A stretch of DNA of 44,561 nt. Origin: JBCDBD01 sp039184335 (GTDB lineage: Bacteria; Bacteroidota; Bacteroidia; Flavobacteriales; Flavobacteriaceae). The stretch's first letter is position 1, and each line of letters opens with the position of its first letter. The notes beneath the pieces are model-generated. The model was given only the letters and a program-made list of their open reading frames with translations. It had not been told where the DNA came from and did no database searches. Shown piece after piece: positions 7,159 through 16,600 of this stretch. The stretch spans positions 1 through 44,561 of the forward strand of contig JBCDBD010000030.1 of NCBI GenBank assembly GCA_039184335.1. The letters run 5' to 3'. Made by a program: the position numbers and the translations under genes.

Positions 7159-8415
7159 ATGGAAGCAGGATTATTTACAGCAAACAATGTTTGGATGATG
7201 GTCTGTACAGGATTGGTATTCTTTATGCACTTAGGATTCTCGTTCTTGGAAATCGGACTGACCAGACAAAAAAATACAGTTAACATCTTATTCAAAAATG
7301 TTTTTATCATATGCGTAGGACTCTTGTTGTACTACGTTGGTGGATTCAACTTAATGTATCCAGGTTTTGAAGATGGGGACGCTGGATTTCTCAAATTTGC
7401 AGGCTTTGGCATTGCAGCTCCTGAAAATGGCATGACCCCGGATTATGCCGATGGAGGTTATACTTGGTGGACCGATTTTCTTTTTCAAGGTATGTTTGCA
7501 GCTACAGCGGCCACCATCGTATCAGGTGCCGTGGCCGAACGCATCAAATTAGGAAGCTTCATGCTGTTCACCATAGTGTACGTAGGCCTAGTATATCCTA
7601 TCGTAGGTTCATGGCAATGGGGTGGCGGATTTCTCTCGTCACTCGCTTATGGAAAAGCTGAAGGGTTTTATGATTTTGCCGGCTCAACCCTGGTTCATTC
7701 AGTAGGGGGTTGGGGTGCTTTGATAGCCATTTACCTTTTAGGGGCGCGAATTGGCAAATTTGGTGAAGATGGCAAGCCTAAAGCCATACCCGGGCACAAC
7801 CTGCCCTTGACCGCTGCTGGCGTTCTAATTTTATGGTTAGGATGGTTTGGCTTTAACGGGGGATCAGTACTATCCGCAGACCCCGAATTGACCTCTTTGG
7901 TCTTGGTCACGACGTCATTGGCAGCAGCAGCAGGTGGTGTGTCAGCCTTTTTGACTTCGTTGATAGCTTACAAAAACTATGATTTGACCATGTTCTTAAA
8001 TGGAATCTTGGGTGGTCTGGTCGGTATTACGGCAGGAGCAGATCAAATGTCGCCCAACGAAGCCGTTATCATAGGTGTTTTGGCGGGCATCATCATTGTT
8101 CTCGGGGTAGCACTGATTGATAAATTAAAATTGGACGATCCTGTAGGTGCTGTTGCCGTTCACTTGATCTGCGGTATTTGGGGCACATTGGCTGTTGGTA
8201 TTTTTGGGCAATTGGCAAGCTTTGACCAATTCTTGGTACAGTTGGCCGGTGTGGGTGCAGCTGCCACTTTTTGTTCGGTCACCGGATTCATTATTCTTTT
8301 TACCATCAAGAAAGTAGCAGGTCTCAGGGTTTCTGAACAAGAAGAAATGGAAGGGCTTGACATTCATGAGCATGGAATGGATGCCTATGCAGATTTTAGA
8401 ATGAACCAACATTAA
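7159..8415 (+). CDS. amtB: ammonium transporter AmtB
   Basis: Inner-membrane trimeric ammonium channel. From the ATG at 7159 it has 418 residues and about 11 transmembrane helices, the twin-histidine pore positions in DFAGSTLVHSVGGWGAL and AVAVHLICGIWG, and GFNGGS. A longer frame reaches back into glnK, but MEAGLFTANNVWMMVCTGLV starts right at helix 1. The cytoplasmic tail (about 385-418, EQEEMEGLDIHEHGMDAYADF) is His/Asp rich. It is expected to be regulated by the upstream P-II protein and by the 22-bp palindrome. Confidence 0.96.
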   Translation: MEAGLFTANNVWMMVCTGLVFFMHLGFSFLEIGLTRQKNTVNILFKNVFIICVGLLLYYVGGFNLMYPGFEDGDAGFLKFAGFGIAAPENGMTPDYADGGYTWWTDFLFQGMFAATAATIVSGAVAERIKLGSFMLFTIVYVGLVYPIVGSWQWGGGFLSSLAYGKAEGFYDFAGSTLVHSVGGWGALIAIYLLGARIGKFGEDGKPKAIPGHNLPLTAAGVLILWLGWFGFNGGSVLSADPELTSLVLVTTSLAAAAGGVSAFLTSLIAYKNYDLTMFLNGILGGLVGITAGADQMSPNEAVIIGVLAGIIIVLGVALIDKLKLDDPVGAVAVHLICGIWGTLAVGIFGQLASFDQFLVQLAGVGAAATFCSVTGFIILFTIKKVAGLRVSEQEEMEGLDIHEHGMDAYADFRMNQH

Positions 8416-8432
8416 AGCACTAAAATAAAAGA

Positions 8433-8471
8433 AACGGAGCGTTTGGCAGAACGCTCCGTTAGTAACCTTTT
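8433..8471 (+). terminator. strong hairpin after amtB
   Basis: An 11-bp perfect stem (AACGGAGCGTT with AACGCTCCGTT, 6-base loop) ends at 8460, followed by a weak T-run (AGTAACCTTTT). It may be partial, letting some transcripts read into the barrel gene 60 bases on, so expression would step down. Confidence 0.6.
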
Positions 8472-8528
8472 CAAAAACTTAACACTATCAATTAACAACT
8501 CCCTTTTTAGGGAATCAAAACTTGAAAT

Positions 8529-9671
8529 ATGAAAACGATTACATATACAAAGTACATAAAAAATTTAGTTTTATTGACAGCCATTATCCTTTCATCAGCC
8601 GCTTATGGCCAAGAAGAAGAGGAAGAAAAATCGAAATTTAGCTTTAGCGGTACCGTAGATGCCTATTATAGGACCAACTTCAATGGCTTGAACAAAGAAG
8701 TGCCCGTTGTAGATACCGCGGGCGAGCAAATCGGCTTTTTTAATCCCGCTGCCCCCGGCACTTCATTTGCCAATGACCCAGGCTTTGCCTTGGGCATGGT
8801 CAATCTGATTGCAGCTTATGAAGGTGAAAAAGTAGGATTCGTCGGAGACTTGGTTTTTGGGCCACGGGGTGAAGACGCCGTATTCAATTCATCTGATTCA
8901 TCGGCTTCAGTAAACCAGTTGTACGTGTACTGGAATGTCAGTGACAATACTACCTTAACATTCGGTAACTTCAATACCTTTTTGGGGTATGAGGTCATTT
9001 CACCTGCTGCCAACTTTAACTACAGTACTTCTTACATGTTCTCTTACGGGCCATTTTCCCATACAGGTCTAAAGGCAGATTTTGATCTTGGCAATGATTG
9101 GAGCGCCATGTTGGCCATATTAAATTCGACGGACTTTACCGACTTCAATCCTACCGGTGAGCTTTCGTTCGGTGCGCAATTAGGGTATGCCGGTCAGTTC
9201 TTGAACTTTATTTACGGCAAACAATCTGGAGATGAATTCTTCGATGTCGCCACCGGCACACTGGTCGAAGTCGATACCGAAGCACTTTTTCAAATAGATT
9301 ATACAGGTGGTTTTGACTTGACAGAGAATTTCTTTTTGGGAATCAATGCAACCTATCAAGATACAGATGATATAGGATTCTATGGTGTAGCTCTTTACCC
9401 ACAATTGACCACTTCTGAAAATTTTGCGATAGGTCTCAGAGGGGAGTATTTTGCTGAATCTGGAAATTTTGGCGCAATAGGTAGCTTAGAAGAAGACTCT
9501 GATGTGATAGCAATCACTTTGACTGGCAGTGCGACAATAGGTGATTTAATCATCAAGCCTGAGCTTCGCTTCGATACCGCATCAGATGATTCCGTATTTT
9601 TTGTGGATAGCGATTTAGAAATAAGTGATAATTTGGCATCATTTGTACTAGCAGCGGTATATTCCTTTTAG
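8529..9671 (+). CDS. outer-membrane porin-like beta-barrel (BBP2/OmpL-like)
   Basis: A 380-residue exported protein with a signal peptide (about 1-27, ending SSAAYGQ). A short Glu-rich mature start is followed by alternating amphipathic strands and a C-terminal aromatic residue (FVLAAVYSF), typical of outer-membrane barrels. The SGTVDAYYRTNF opening and the length fit the putative porin-2 (BBP2, DUF1597-like) family. Its place after glnK-amtB suggests it lets ammonium or another small nitrogen source cross the outer membrane under nitrogen control. That role is inferred from position only. Confidence 0.82.
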   Translation: MKTITYTKYIKNLVLLTAIILSSAAYGQEEEEEKSKFSFSGTVDAYYRTNFNGLNKEVPVVDTAGEQIGFFNPAAPGTSFANDPGFALGMVNLIAAYEGEKVGFVGDLVFGPRGEDAVFNSSDSSASVNQLYVYWNVSDNTTLTFGNFNTFLGYEVISPAANFNYSTSYMFSYGPFSHTGLKADFDLGNDWSAMLAILNSTDFTDFNPTGELSFGAQLGYAGQFLNFIYGKQSGDEFFDVATGTLVEVDTEALFQIDYTGGFDLTENFFLGINATYQDTDDIGFYGVALYPQLTTSENFAIGLRGEYFAESGNFGAIGSLEEDSDVIAITLTGSATIGDLIIKPELRFDTASDDSVFFVDSDLEISDNLASFVLAAVYSF

Positions 9672-9700
9672 TCGTTGCATTTATTATCGTCTAGAAAAAG

Positions 9701-9727
9701 AAAAAAGCCCCAAACTGGGGCTTTTTT
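9701..9727. terminator. bidirectional terminator
   Basis: AAAAAAGCCCC, loop AAACT, GGGGCTTTTTT: a perfect 11-bp stem with T-runs on both strands. It serves the barrel gene (plus) and the convergent DUF1684 lipoprotein gene (minus), whose stop is 2 bases away. Confidence 0.9.
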
Positions 9728-9728
9728 A

Positions 9729-10373
9729 TTACTCTTTATTAAAAGCTTTCACTCCTGCTCTCACACTAGTTCTCAAATAATTTTGCCTTGGCACTAGAGG
9801 GCAGGAGTACTTTTTATTATAGGCACAATACGGATTATACGCTTTGTTGAAATCAATGGTCAAGACTTCACCATGAGGGATTTCTATATCAATATAGCGC
9901 CCACCACCATAGGTCTCATTACCATTGGTATCATCTAAAAACGGGAGAAATAAATTCAGCTCATACCCCTCTTGGTCCAAAAGCTCCAAACTTTGGTATA
10001 CTTCAAGTCGGTGTCTGGCATCATGAAGCTCAAAATGGGCAATACCATACAAGACCTCCTTTGTTTTTCTATCGGTGGTCGTTGGCATTAAAAACGGTCG
10101 GGCATTGGGAGTACGCTCAAACCTCGCCTTGATGATATAATTGGTATCAGGTTCAAAAAAGTCCAATCCATTAAAATGTTTACGGTATTTATCTGGCAGG
10201 GGTGAGGTTTCTGGATTTTTGAACTCTGCGTTGAGCCCTTTCTGAAACTTCATTATACCGCTTATGGTTGCATTGGTCCTTTGTCTTATTGCTTCGGGCA
10301 ACTCATCATGATATCGTTTTTCTTGCCGACAGCCCAAAACCAATAGAACTAAAAAGAACAAAAAAATTCTCAT
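9729..10373 (-). CDS. DUF1684 lipoprotein
   Basis: A 214-residue protein with a lipoprotein signal (MRIFLFFLVLLVLGC, lipid-modified Cys15). The family signature is at its C-terminus: FNKAYNPYCAYNKKYSCPLV (about 177-196), then PxxNxLxxSVxAGVKAF. DUF1684 proteins are widespread in Bacteroidota and Actinobacteria; no activity is established to my knowledge. Expected to sit in the outer or inner membrane facing the periplasm. Divergent from the DJ-1-like gene, 84 bases apart. Confidence 0.85.
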   Translation of the reverse strand: MRIFLFFLVLLVLGCRQEKRYHDELPEAIRQRTNATISGIMKFQKGLNAEFKNPETSPLPDKYRKHFNGLDFFEPDTNYIIKARFERTPNARPFLMPTTTDRKTKEVLYGIAHFELHDARHRLEVYQSLELLDQEGYELNLFLPFLDDTNGNETYGGGRYIDIEIPHGEVLTIDFNKAYNPYCAYNKKYSCPLVPRQNYLRTSVRAGVKAFNKE

Positions 10374-10457
10374 AAGACATCTAAAAGAGGAAAAAATACA
10401 ATGGTCTTATTTTTCATTGTAAACTTCGCATTGTACTTTGGCAACAAAAGTAATCCA

Positions 10458-11201
10458 ATGAGGTACATTTTGAACTTTTTCTTGGTATTTGTTGTAGTGA
10501 CAGCATGTCAATTTGAAAAAAAAGCACAAATCGCTGAGGGACAAGGGGCAACAAACAGAAAATTTCCCAGCTTGGAACCTGAGCGGTACAATGTGGCCTT
10601 TTTAATAATGGACGGCACCTACAATACTGAATTCACTGCCCCTTTTGATATTTTTCAACATACCCAATACCGCCAAGGTATTAAAGCCATGAATACCTTT
10701 ACCGTGGCAAACACCCTTGATCCCATCACCACATTTGAAGGTGTTCGCATACTACCGGATTTTGACTACACCGAGGATTCCATTCCCCAAATAGACATTT
10801 TGGTGGTACCCAGTGCCGAACACCATTTAGACACTGATCTTGACGACACCATTATGCTTGGTTTTGTTAAGAAAGTAGCGAAAGAGGCACGCTTTGTGAC
10901 CTCACATTGCGATGGTGCTTTTGTTTTGGCAAAAGCAGGGCTTTTAGATAGTGTGACCTCAACCACCTTTCCAAGCGATATCGCGAAATACAAGACCATG
11001 TTTCCACATCTTAAGGTCAAAGACAGTGTTCTTTTTGTACATGATGGAAAATACATCACATCAGCAGGTGGAGCAAAAAGCTTTGAAGCAGCCCTTTATC
11101 TATGTGAATACCTCTATGGAAAGGAAATTGCTGCGTCTTTGGCCAAAGGATTGGTAATCAACTGGAATTTGGAACACATACCAAAACTCATTCTTCATTG
11201 A
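10458..11201 (+). CDS. DJ-1/PfpI-family lipoprotein
   Basis: Class I glutamine-amidotransferase-like fold. The frame opens at 10401, but starting at the ATG at 10458 gives a clean lipoprotein signal (MRYILNFFLVFVVVTAC) and 247 residues. The conserved elbow is ARFVTSHCDGAFVLAKAGLLD with candidate nucleophile Cys151; the domain spans about 45-235. Homologues resemble the N-terminal domain of AraC/FtrA regulators but here lack a DNA-binding domain. The periplasmic location and the substrate (deglycase, amidase or sensor) are unknown. Its 3' end overlaps the convergent hydrolase gene by 14 bases. Confidence 0.8.
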   Translation: MRYILNFFLVFVVVTACQFEKKAQIAEGQGATNRKFPSLEPERYNVAFLIMDGTYNTEFTAPFDIFQHTQYRQGIKAMNTFTVANTLDPITTFEGVRILPDFDYTEDSIPQIDILVVPSAEHHLDTDLDDTIMLGFVKKVAKEARFVTSHCDGAFVLAKAGLLDSVTSTTFPSDIAKYKTMFPHLKVKDSVLFVHDGKYITSAGGAKSFEAALYLCEYLYGKEIAASLAKGLVINWNLEHIPKLILH

Positions 11202-12606
11202 TTTCATAACGGGCATCTTCCAGGTATTTTTTGATGATTCGATTAAATTCTGGTGTAATTCGGAATAGGGCGGTATGCTTCAGTGCATACAATTTCTTTT
11301 TATCCTTAAATCCTTTTTTAAGCACTTCTTCAAGATAGAACAAAGCGGTACCGAAATCCTCATTTTTAGCACTCAACGATATCACTTTCAGATAATAATC
11401 GAAGTTCTTTGGCGCAATAATCGTTTTGAGCATCCATAGAAAGGCAAGTGCTTCTTCATCAATTGGACGTGCAGCTATAGCAACGTCAATATTGTCATCC
11501 ACCAGCGCATTGACATAGCCATAAAGCCGATGTCCCATTTCTTTTTCCAATCCACTGTCGCCATAAATGTATCGATTGATTTCTGTCATCTGGTAATTCC
11601 ACCAGCCCAGATTATTCAAATTGTATGTCAAAATATCTTCGGCTAGGTAAAAGTTATAGTCTTCTTTGAGAAGCGACTCCTTAAAAAAGGTATTGTTCTC
11701 ATTTCGCCGCAGACTTTTGAACAGCTTTGTTTTCTTTAGGTTTCTTCTGGCATATTTGATGGAATCGACATTGCGATGCGCGCCATACACAGAAATAATT
11801 TCACCCATCAATTGATTGGCCATCAACAGTTCTCCCCCACCACGAAAATCCGCCACCCTTTCTACATCTTTCAGATAGGACCCATCGATATAGCTCGAAT
11901 CTTTTATGGCATTGCCCTTGGCCATGGCCTCGATAGTAAAAAAACCTAATGCCCTTTCGAGATAAGAGGTATTGGGCCACGCATTGCCACCATCAAAAAC
12001 CAAGATCTGGTGGGGAAACTTCAACTTGTCGAGCAATTCTTCCATTGCAAGTAATTCTGTGTAGTTAAAGTCTTTTTTGCCCACAATACCGATAAAATGA
12101 AAACGATTTTTAGTGTTCAACAATTCGGTGTTCACGATGGAAACACCACAAAGCAGTATTCCTTCGATGTCTTTGATGAAAATGGGAATCAAACTGGCAA
12201 ATCGACCCCCGCCAGAGAAACCTGCGGCATATACCCTGTTCTTTTGTATGGGCAACAGTTCAGTTACTTTTTTTATCATGCGACTCGTCGCCAACATATT
12301 GTCAGAAAGCGAGACCGTATCAATAAGATTATTGGAAGCGGCCAAAACATACCCCTCCTTTTCTGCAGCTTGTATAAACATCGCCAAGGCTTGTCTAGCT
12401 TGGCCCTTTAAATCAGAAACAAATACTACAGGCCATTTTTTGGAGGTGTCGAAGGTAGATGGGAGGTACAAGGAAAAAGTCTCAGGAATGGAGTCATGTA
12501 CCGGTAAAGAGTCGATGATCTTACCCTTGGCCAAACGCATTTCCTGAGCAAACAAAGGGGTAAGGAAAAAGAGAACGATTGCAAAAAATAAGTAATATTT
12601 TTTCAT
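11188..12606 (-). CDS. exported alpha/beta hydrolase-like protein with altered histidine motif
   Basis: A 472-residue protein with a signal peptide (about 1-20, MKKYYLFFAIVLFFLTPLFA). Residues about 35-230 form an esterase/polyhydroxybutyrate-depolymerase-like fold: nucleophile elbow AGFSGGGRFAS (Ser131), an acid in VGKKDFNY and FDGGNAWPN where such enzymes normally have GGHxWP. The histidine is replaced by Asn208 (AAT for CAT), so catalysis may be lost or use another base. The remaining 240 residues are helical, TPR-like (ALFYLEEVLKKGFKDKKKLYALKH). A TATCTTTG box lies upstream. Confidence 0.7.
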   Translation of the reverse strand: MKKYYLFFAIVLFFLTPLFAQEMRLAKGKIIDSLPVHDSIPETFSLYLPSTFDTSKKWPVVFVSDLKGQARQALAMFIQAAEKEGYVLAASNNLIDTVSLSDNMLATSRMIKKVTELLPIQKNRVYAAGFSGGGRFASLIPIFIKDIEGILLCGVSIVNTELLNTKNRFHFIGIVGKKDFNYTELLAMEELLDKLKFPHQILVFDGGNAWPNTSYLERALGFFTIEAMAKGNAIKDSSYIDGSYLKDVERVADFRGGGELLMANQLMGEIISVYGAHRNVDSIKYARRNLKKTKLFKSLRRNENNTFFKESLLKEDYNFYLAEDILTYNLNNLGWWNYQMTEINRYIYGDSGLEKEMGHRLYGYVNALVDDNIDVAIAARPIDEEALAFLWMLKTIIAPKNFDYYLKVISLSAKNEDFGTALFYLEEVLKKGFKDKKKLYALKHTALFRITPEFNRIIKKYLEDARYEINEE

Positions 12607-12635
12607 AATGCAATTACATCAAAAATCTGGCCAAA

Positions 12636-12643
12636 CAAAGATA
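12636..12643 (-). promoter_or_regulatory. -7 element of the hydrolase gene
   Basis: TATCTTTG (TAnnTTTG) on the minus strand, 29 bases before the ATG at 12606. No proper -33. Confidence 0.4.
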
Positions 12644-12674
12644 TTGACTTCATAGCAACAAAATACGCCCAAAA

Positions 12675-13112
12675 TCAAGTACATTTTTTCAAAGGCAAAT
12701 TTGAAATTACTTCAGATAAGATGATATGGGTGCGGCATTCACCGTACAAAACCAATTCGTCAATAAACTTTTCAAGGTGGGTCTGATCTTTCAAAACAAC
12801 TTCCATTATTATATTTTCTGCACCGGTAATCCTATAGCAATTGACGACTTCATCGAACGATTTCACCTTTTCTAAAAGTGGCTTTAGTTTTCCCATAAAT
12901 GCCCGCAACATAACAATTGCCCTCAACTGATAGCCGGCCAATGCATAGGAAACATCGGTACGATAACCCGAAATGACACCCAAATCTTCCATTCGCTTTA
13001 CGCGCTCCACTACAGCTGGCGGTGTCAACCCAACGGTACGGCCAATATTCGCAAAAGAATCACGAGCATTTTTTTGTAGGCATTCCAATATGCGCCAATT
13101 CAAATCATCCAT
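12675..13112 (-). CDS. Lrp/AsnC-family transcriptional regulator
   Basis: A 145-residue regulator with an N-terminal helix-turn-helix (about 2-50: LNWRILECLQKNARDSFANI and VGLTPPAVVERVKRMEDLGVI) and a C-terminal RAM/AsnC ligand-binding domain (about 62-140: VNCYRITGAENIIMEVVL). Such proteins bind amino acids and form octamers that wrap DNA. An inverted repeat at 13115-13179 and a -7 box 6 bases before the ATG suggest autoregulation. The ligand is not deducible. Confidence 0.93.
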   Translation of the reverse strand: MDDLNWRILECLQKNARDSFANIGRTVGLTPPAVVERVKRMEDLGVISGYRTDVSYALAGYQLRAIVMLRAFMGKLKPLLEKVKSFDEVVNCYRITGAENIIMEVVLKDQTHLEKFIDELVLYGECRTHIILSEVISNLPLKKCT

Positions 13113-13114
13113 TG

Positions 13115-13179
13115 AATCAAAGATAAATTAAACTATATTCTTTAAAAAAGAAAGCAATCTATATATATGATCTTTGATT
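13115..13179. repeat. 10-bp inverted repeat flanking the lrp start (candidate Lrp operators)
   Basis: AATCAAAGAT at 13115-13124 and its exact reverse complement ATCTTTGATT at 13170-13179, centres 55 bp apart (about five helical turns). The first copy includes most of the lrp -7 box. Confidence 0.4.
13118..13125 (-). promoter_or_regulatory. -7 element of the lrp gene
   Basis: TATCTTTG on the minus strand ends only 6 bases from the ATG (13112), so the transcript should be leaderless or nearly so. Confidence 0.5.
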
Positions 13180-13239
13180 ATAAAGTTACATTTTATTTTT
13201 CAAGCTTAATTTTATAACATAAAAAGTTGTTTTGAAGAA

Positions 13240-13638
13240 ATGGATAGCGGTTCTATCTACTCCCTCTTGGTATATAAAAAATCCATAGACCTGTACGACC
13301 TGAGTCGTGCGGTCGCTTCTTACTTTTCACACAACAAAGACACGTTCACACTAAAAAAATCGACAAGCTTCAGGGACAATTTATCAGACTCATTATTGAC
13401 CGATGCCAGCATGATCAAGAAGGAAGTAGAACACGTTTTCGAAAGCAACTCTCACGCCAAGAAGATGAAAAGCTTGATCTTCATCAACATCATGACACGC
13501 AATATCTTGGCCTATTGCAATGGTTTTGAAAGGGATGGTGTCAAAGAAAAGGAATATCTCAACTTGTTGCGCCAAGAAATAAAAGTCTTTAGAAAGTCTT
13601 TTAAAAAGTGGAGACACGCCCTACAGGGTGGCCAATAA
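13240..13638 (+). CDS. conserved-type hypothetical protein, helical, four-helix-bundle-like
   Basis: A 132-residue, charged, almost all-helical protein without signal peptide or membrane segment (for example DYLSR-like DLYDLSRAVASYFS, then KEVEHVFESNSHAKKMKSLI and EYLNLLRQEIKVFRKSFKKW). The pattern resembles small four-helix-bundle proteins of the S23/avd type, but I cannot place it in a family. It is divergent from lrp, whose inverted repeats lie 60-125 bases upstream, and convergent with icmF. Confidence 0.65.
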   Translation: MDSGSIYSLLVYKKSIDLYDLSRAVASYFSHNKDTFTLKKSTSFRDNLSDSLLTDASMIKKEVEHVFESNSHAKKMKSLIFINIMTRNILAYCNGFERDGVKEKEYLNLLRQEIKVFRKSFKKWRHALQGGQ

Positions 13639-13653
13639 CCCCCATATACCTTT

Positions 13654-16600
13654 CTACATATTTCTCCTGTACTGTCCGCCCACTTCAAATAATGCATTTG
13701 TAATTTGCCCTAACGAACAATATTTCGTGACTTCCACTAATTTTTCAAAAATATTGCCATTGGTAATGGCCACCTCTTTCAATTCAGACAAAAGTCTTGT
13801 ACTTAAAACAGTATTTCCTTGATTTAGGTTCTTTAGGGTACATATCTGGTTTTTCTTCTCTTCTTCAGTGGCCCTGATCACCTCTTCTGGTAAGATGGTA
13901 GGTGATCCTTTTGAGCTCAAAAAAGTATTTACCCCTATTATTGGATAAGCCCCGGTATGCTTCAAGGTTTCATAATGCAAACTTTCTTCCTGTATTTTTG
14001 AGCGTTGGTACATGGTTTCCATGGCACCAAGCACCCCGCCTCTTTCCGTGATCCTGTCAAATTCGATCAAGACCGCCTCTTCTACCAAATCGGTCAGCTC
14101 TTCAATAATGAAGGCACCTTGAAGGGGATTCTCATTTTTCGTAAGTCCCAGCTCTTTGTTGATGATCAATTGAATTGCCATGGCCCTACGCACTGATTCC
14201 TCGGTAGGGGTGGTAATAGCCTCATCATAGGCATTGGTATGTAATGAATTGCAATTATCATAAATAGCATATAGGGCTTGAAGTGTCGTTCGAATATCGT
14301 TGAAATCAATCTCTTGGGCATGAAGACTCCTACCCGATGTCTGAATATGGTACTTCAGCATTTGGGCCCTAGCACCTGCACCATACTTTTCTTTCATGGC
14401 TTTTGCCCAAATACGTCTTGCCACACGACCAATGACTGCATATTCAGGATCAATACCATTGGAAAAGAAAAAAGAGAGGTTGGGGCCAAATTCGTCAATA
14501 TCCATACCCCTGCTCAAGTAATACTCTACATAAGTAAACCCATTGGAGAGTGTAAACGCCAATTGTGAAATTGGATTGGCACCAGCTTCTGCTATGTGAT
14601 AGCCCGAAATAGATACCGAATAAAAGTTTCTCACTTTATTTTGGATAAAATATGCTTGTACGTCACCCATTAACCGCAACGCAAACTCCGTGGAAAAAAT
14701 GCAGGTATTCTGCGCTTGATCCTCTTTCAGTATATCAGCTTGAACCGTACCTCGGACCTGGCCCAATGTTTCATATTTGATTTTTTCATAAGTCTTGTGG
14801 GGAAGCACTTGATCACCAGTAACACCCAAAAGCATTAAGCCGAGTCCGTTATTGCCCTCAGGCAATTGCCCATGGTAGGTAGGCCTATCAACTCCCTTTT
14901 CCGTGTAAATTGCCGCAATCTTTTTGTCAACCTCTGCCACTAGACCATTGTCGTTAATATACTTTTCACAATTTTGGTCAATGGCAGCATTCATAAAAAA
15001 GCCTAAGAGCATTGGTGCAGGTCCGTTGATGGTCATGCTCACCGAAGTCATTGGGTCGCTTAAATCAAATCCTGAGTACAGCTTTTTGGCATCGTCCAAA
15101 CAACAGATCGAGACTCCTGCATTGCCAATTTTTCCATAAATATCAGGCCTATGATTGGGGTCATGCCCATAAAGTGTAACAGAATCGAATGCTGTTGACA
15201 GTCTTTTTGCGGGCATAGCCACACTGAGATAATGAAAACGACGATTTGTTCGTTCAGGCCCACCCTCGCCTGCAAACATACGGGTAGGATCTTCGCCCTT
15301 TCTTTTAAAGGGATACAATCCAGAAGTATATGGAAACTCCCCAGGACAGTTTTCTTGCAGCATCCATTGCAACAAATCGCCCCAAGCTCTATACTTGGGC
15401 AATGCTATTTTTGGAATGTTGGAATGCGAAAGCGATGTTGTATGTGTCTCAATCTTAATTTCCTTGCCCCTTACCCTATAGGTGTATTCGCTTGCTCGAT
15501 ACTTTTCCTTAATGTTTGGCCAATTTAAGATGAGTTCCCAATTATGTGGGTCCAAATCTAATTTTACTTCTTGAAATTGACGTACCAAATGTTCGATTAT
15601 CTTCTTGTCGGGTATGTCGGCAATCTTACTTTCTAAAAGCTTGTTATCAATACCCGATGTATTCAACAGAAAATTGGGCGCTTCATCAGTTTCAGACCTA
15701 CCGATTATTGTGCATATAGCCAGATATATACCATATAGACGTTGTGCCGTCTCAGCTTGAGCGATTGATATTCGGCCATATGTCCTATTGCTATCAGCAA
15801 TCTCCGACAAGTACCTGAATCTTGCAGGTGGAATGATGAATTTTTTTTCTGAGCGGTTTCTTGATGGATTAAGATTGGATTTCCATGCTGTACCTGCCTT
15901 GACATTCAACGTATCGATTACGGTAGCGTATAGCTTATTCATACCTGGATCGTTGAACTGGGCTGCCATCGTACCATATATAGGCAACGCCTCTTGGGCA
16001 ATATCCCACAACCCGTTATTTCGCATGTACTGTTTTCTGACGTCACGAAGCGCATCTTGGGCGCCTCTTTTGTCGAATTTGTTGATGGCCACCACATCAG
16101 CAAAATCAAGCATATCTATTTTCTCAAGCTGTGTTGCCGCCCCAAATTCAGGTGTCATTACATACAGTGAAACATCACTGTGTTCCAAAATCTCGGTATC
16201 TGATTGTCCAATACCAGAGGTTTCCAGTATAATGAGGTCAAAATTCGCTGCCTTTAACACATTCAATGCATCTTTGACATGTCTTGAAAGTGCAAGGTTC
16301 GACTGTCTAGTTGCCAAGGAACGCATGTATACACGCTCATTTTTAATGGCGTTCATGCGAATTCTATCGCCTAACAAAGCACCCCCTGTTTTTCTTTTTG
16401 AAGGATCAACAGAAACGATACCGATGCACTTTTTGGGGAAATCGGATAAAAAACGTCTCACCAACTCATCGACCAAACTTGATTTCCCGGCACCTCCTGT
16501 ACCAGTAATCCCAAGCACGGGAACCGGATTGATATTCGTATTGAACAATTCAAAATGCCCAGAAAACTCTTTTTGCCTATTTTCTGCAAGTGAAATCAAA

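Noticed and set aside
10401..10457. N-terminal extension of the DJ-1-like protein
   Set aside because: The extension would put a second hydrophobic stretch before a perfect lipoprotein signal starting at 10458.
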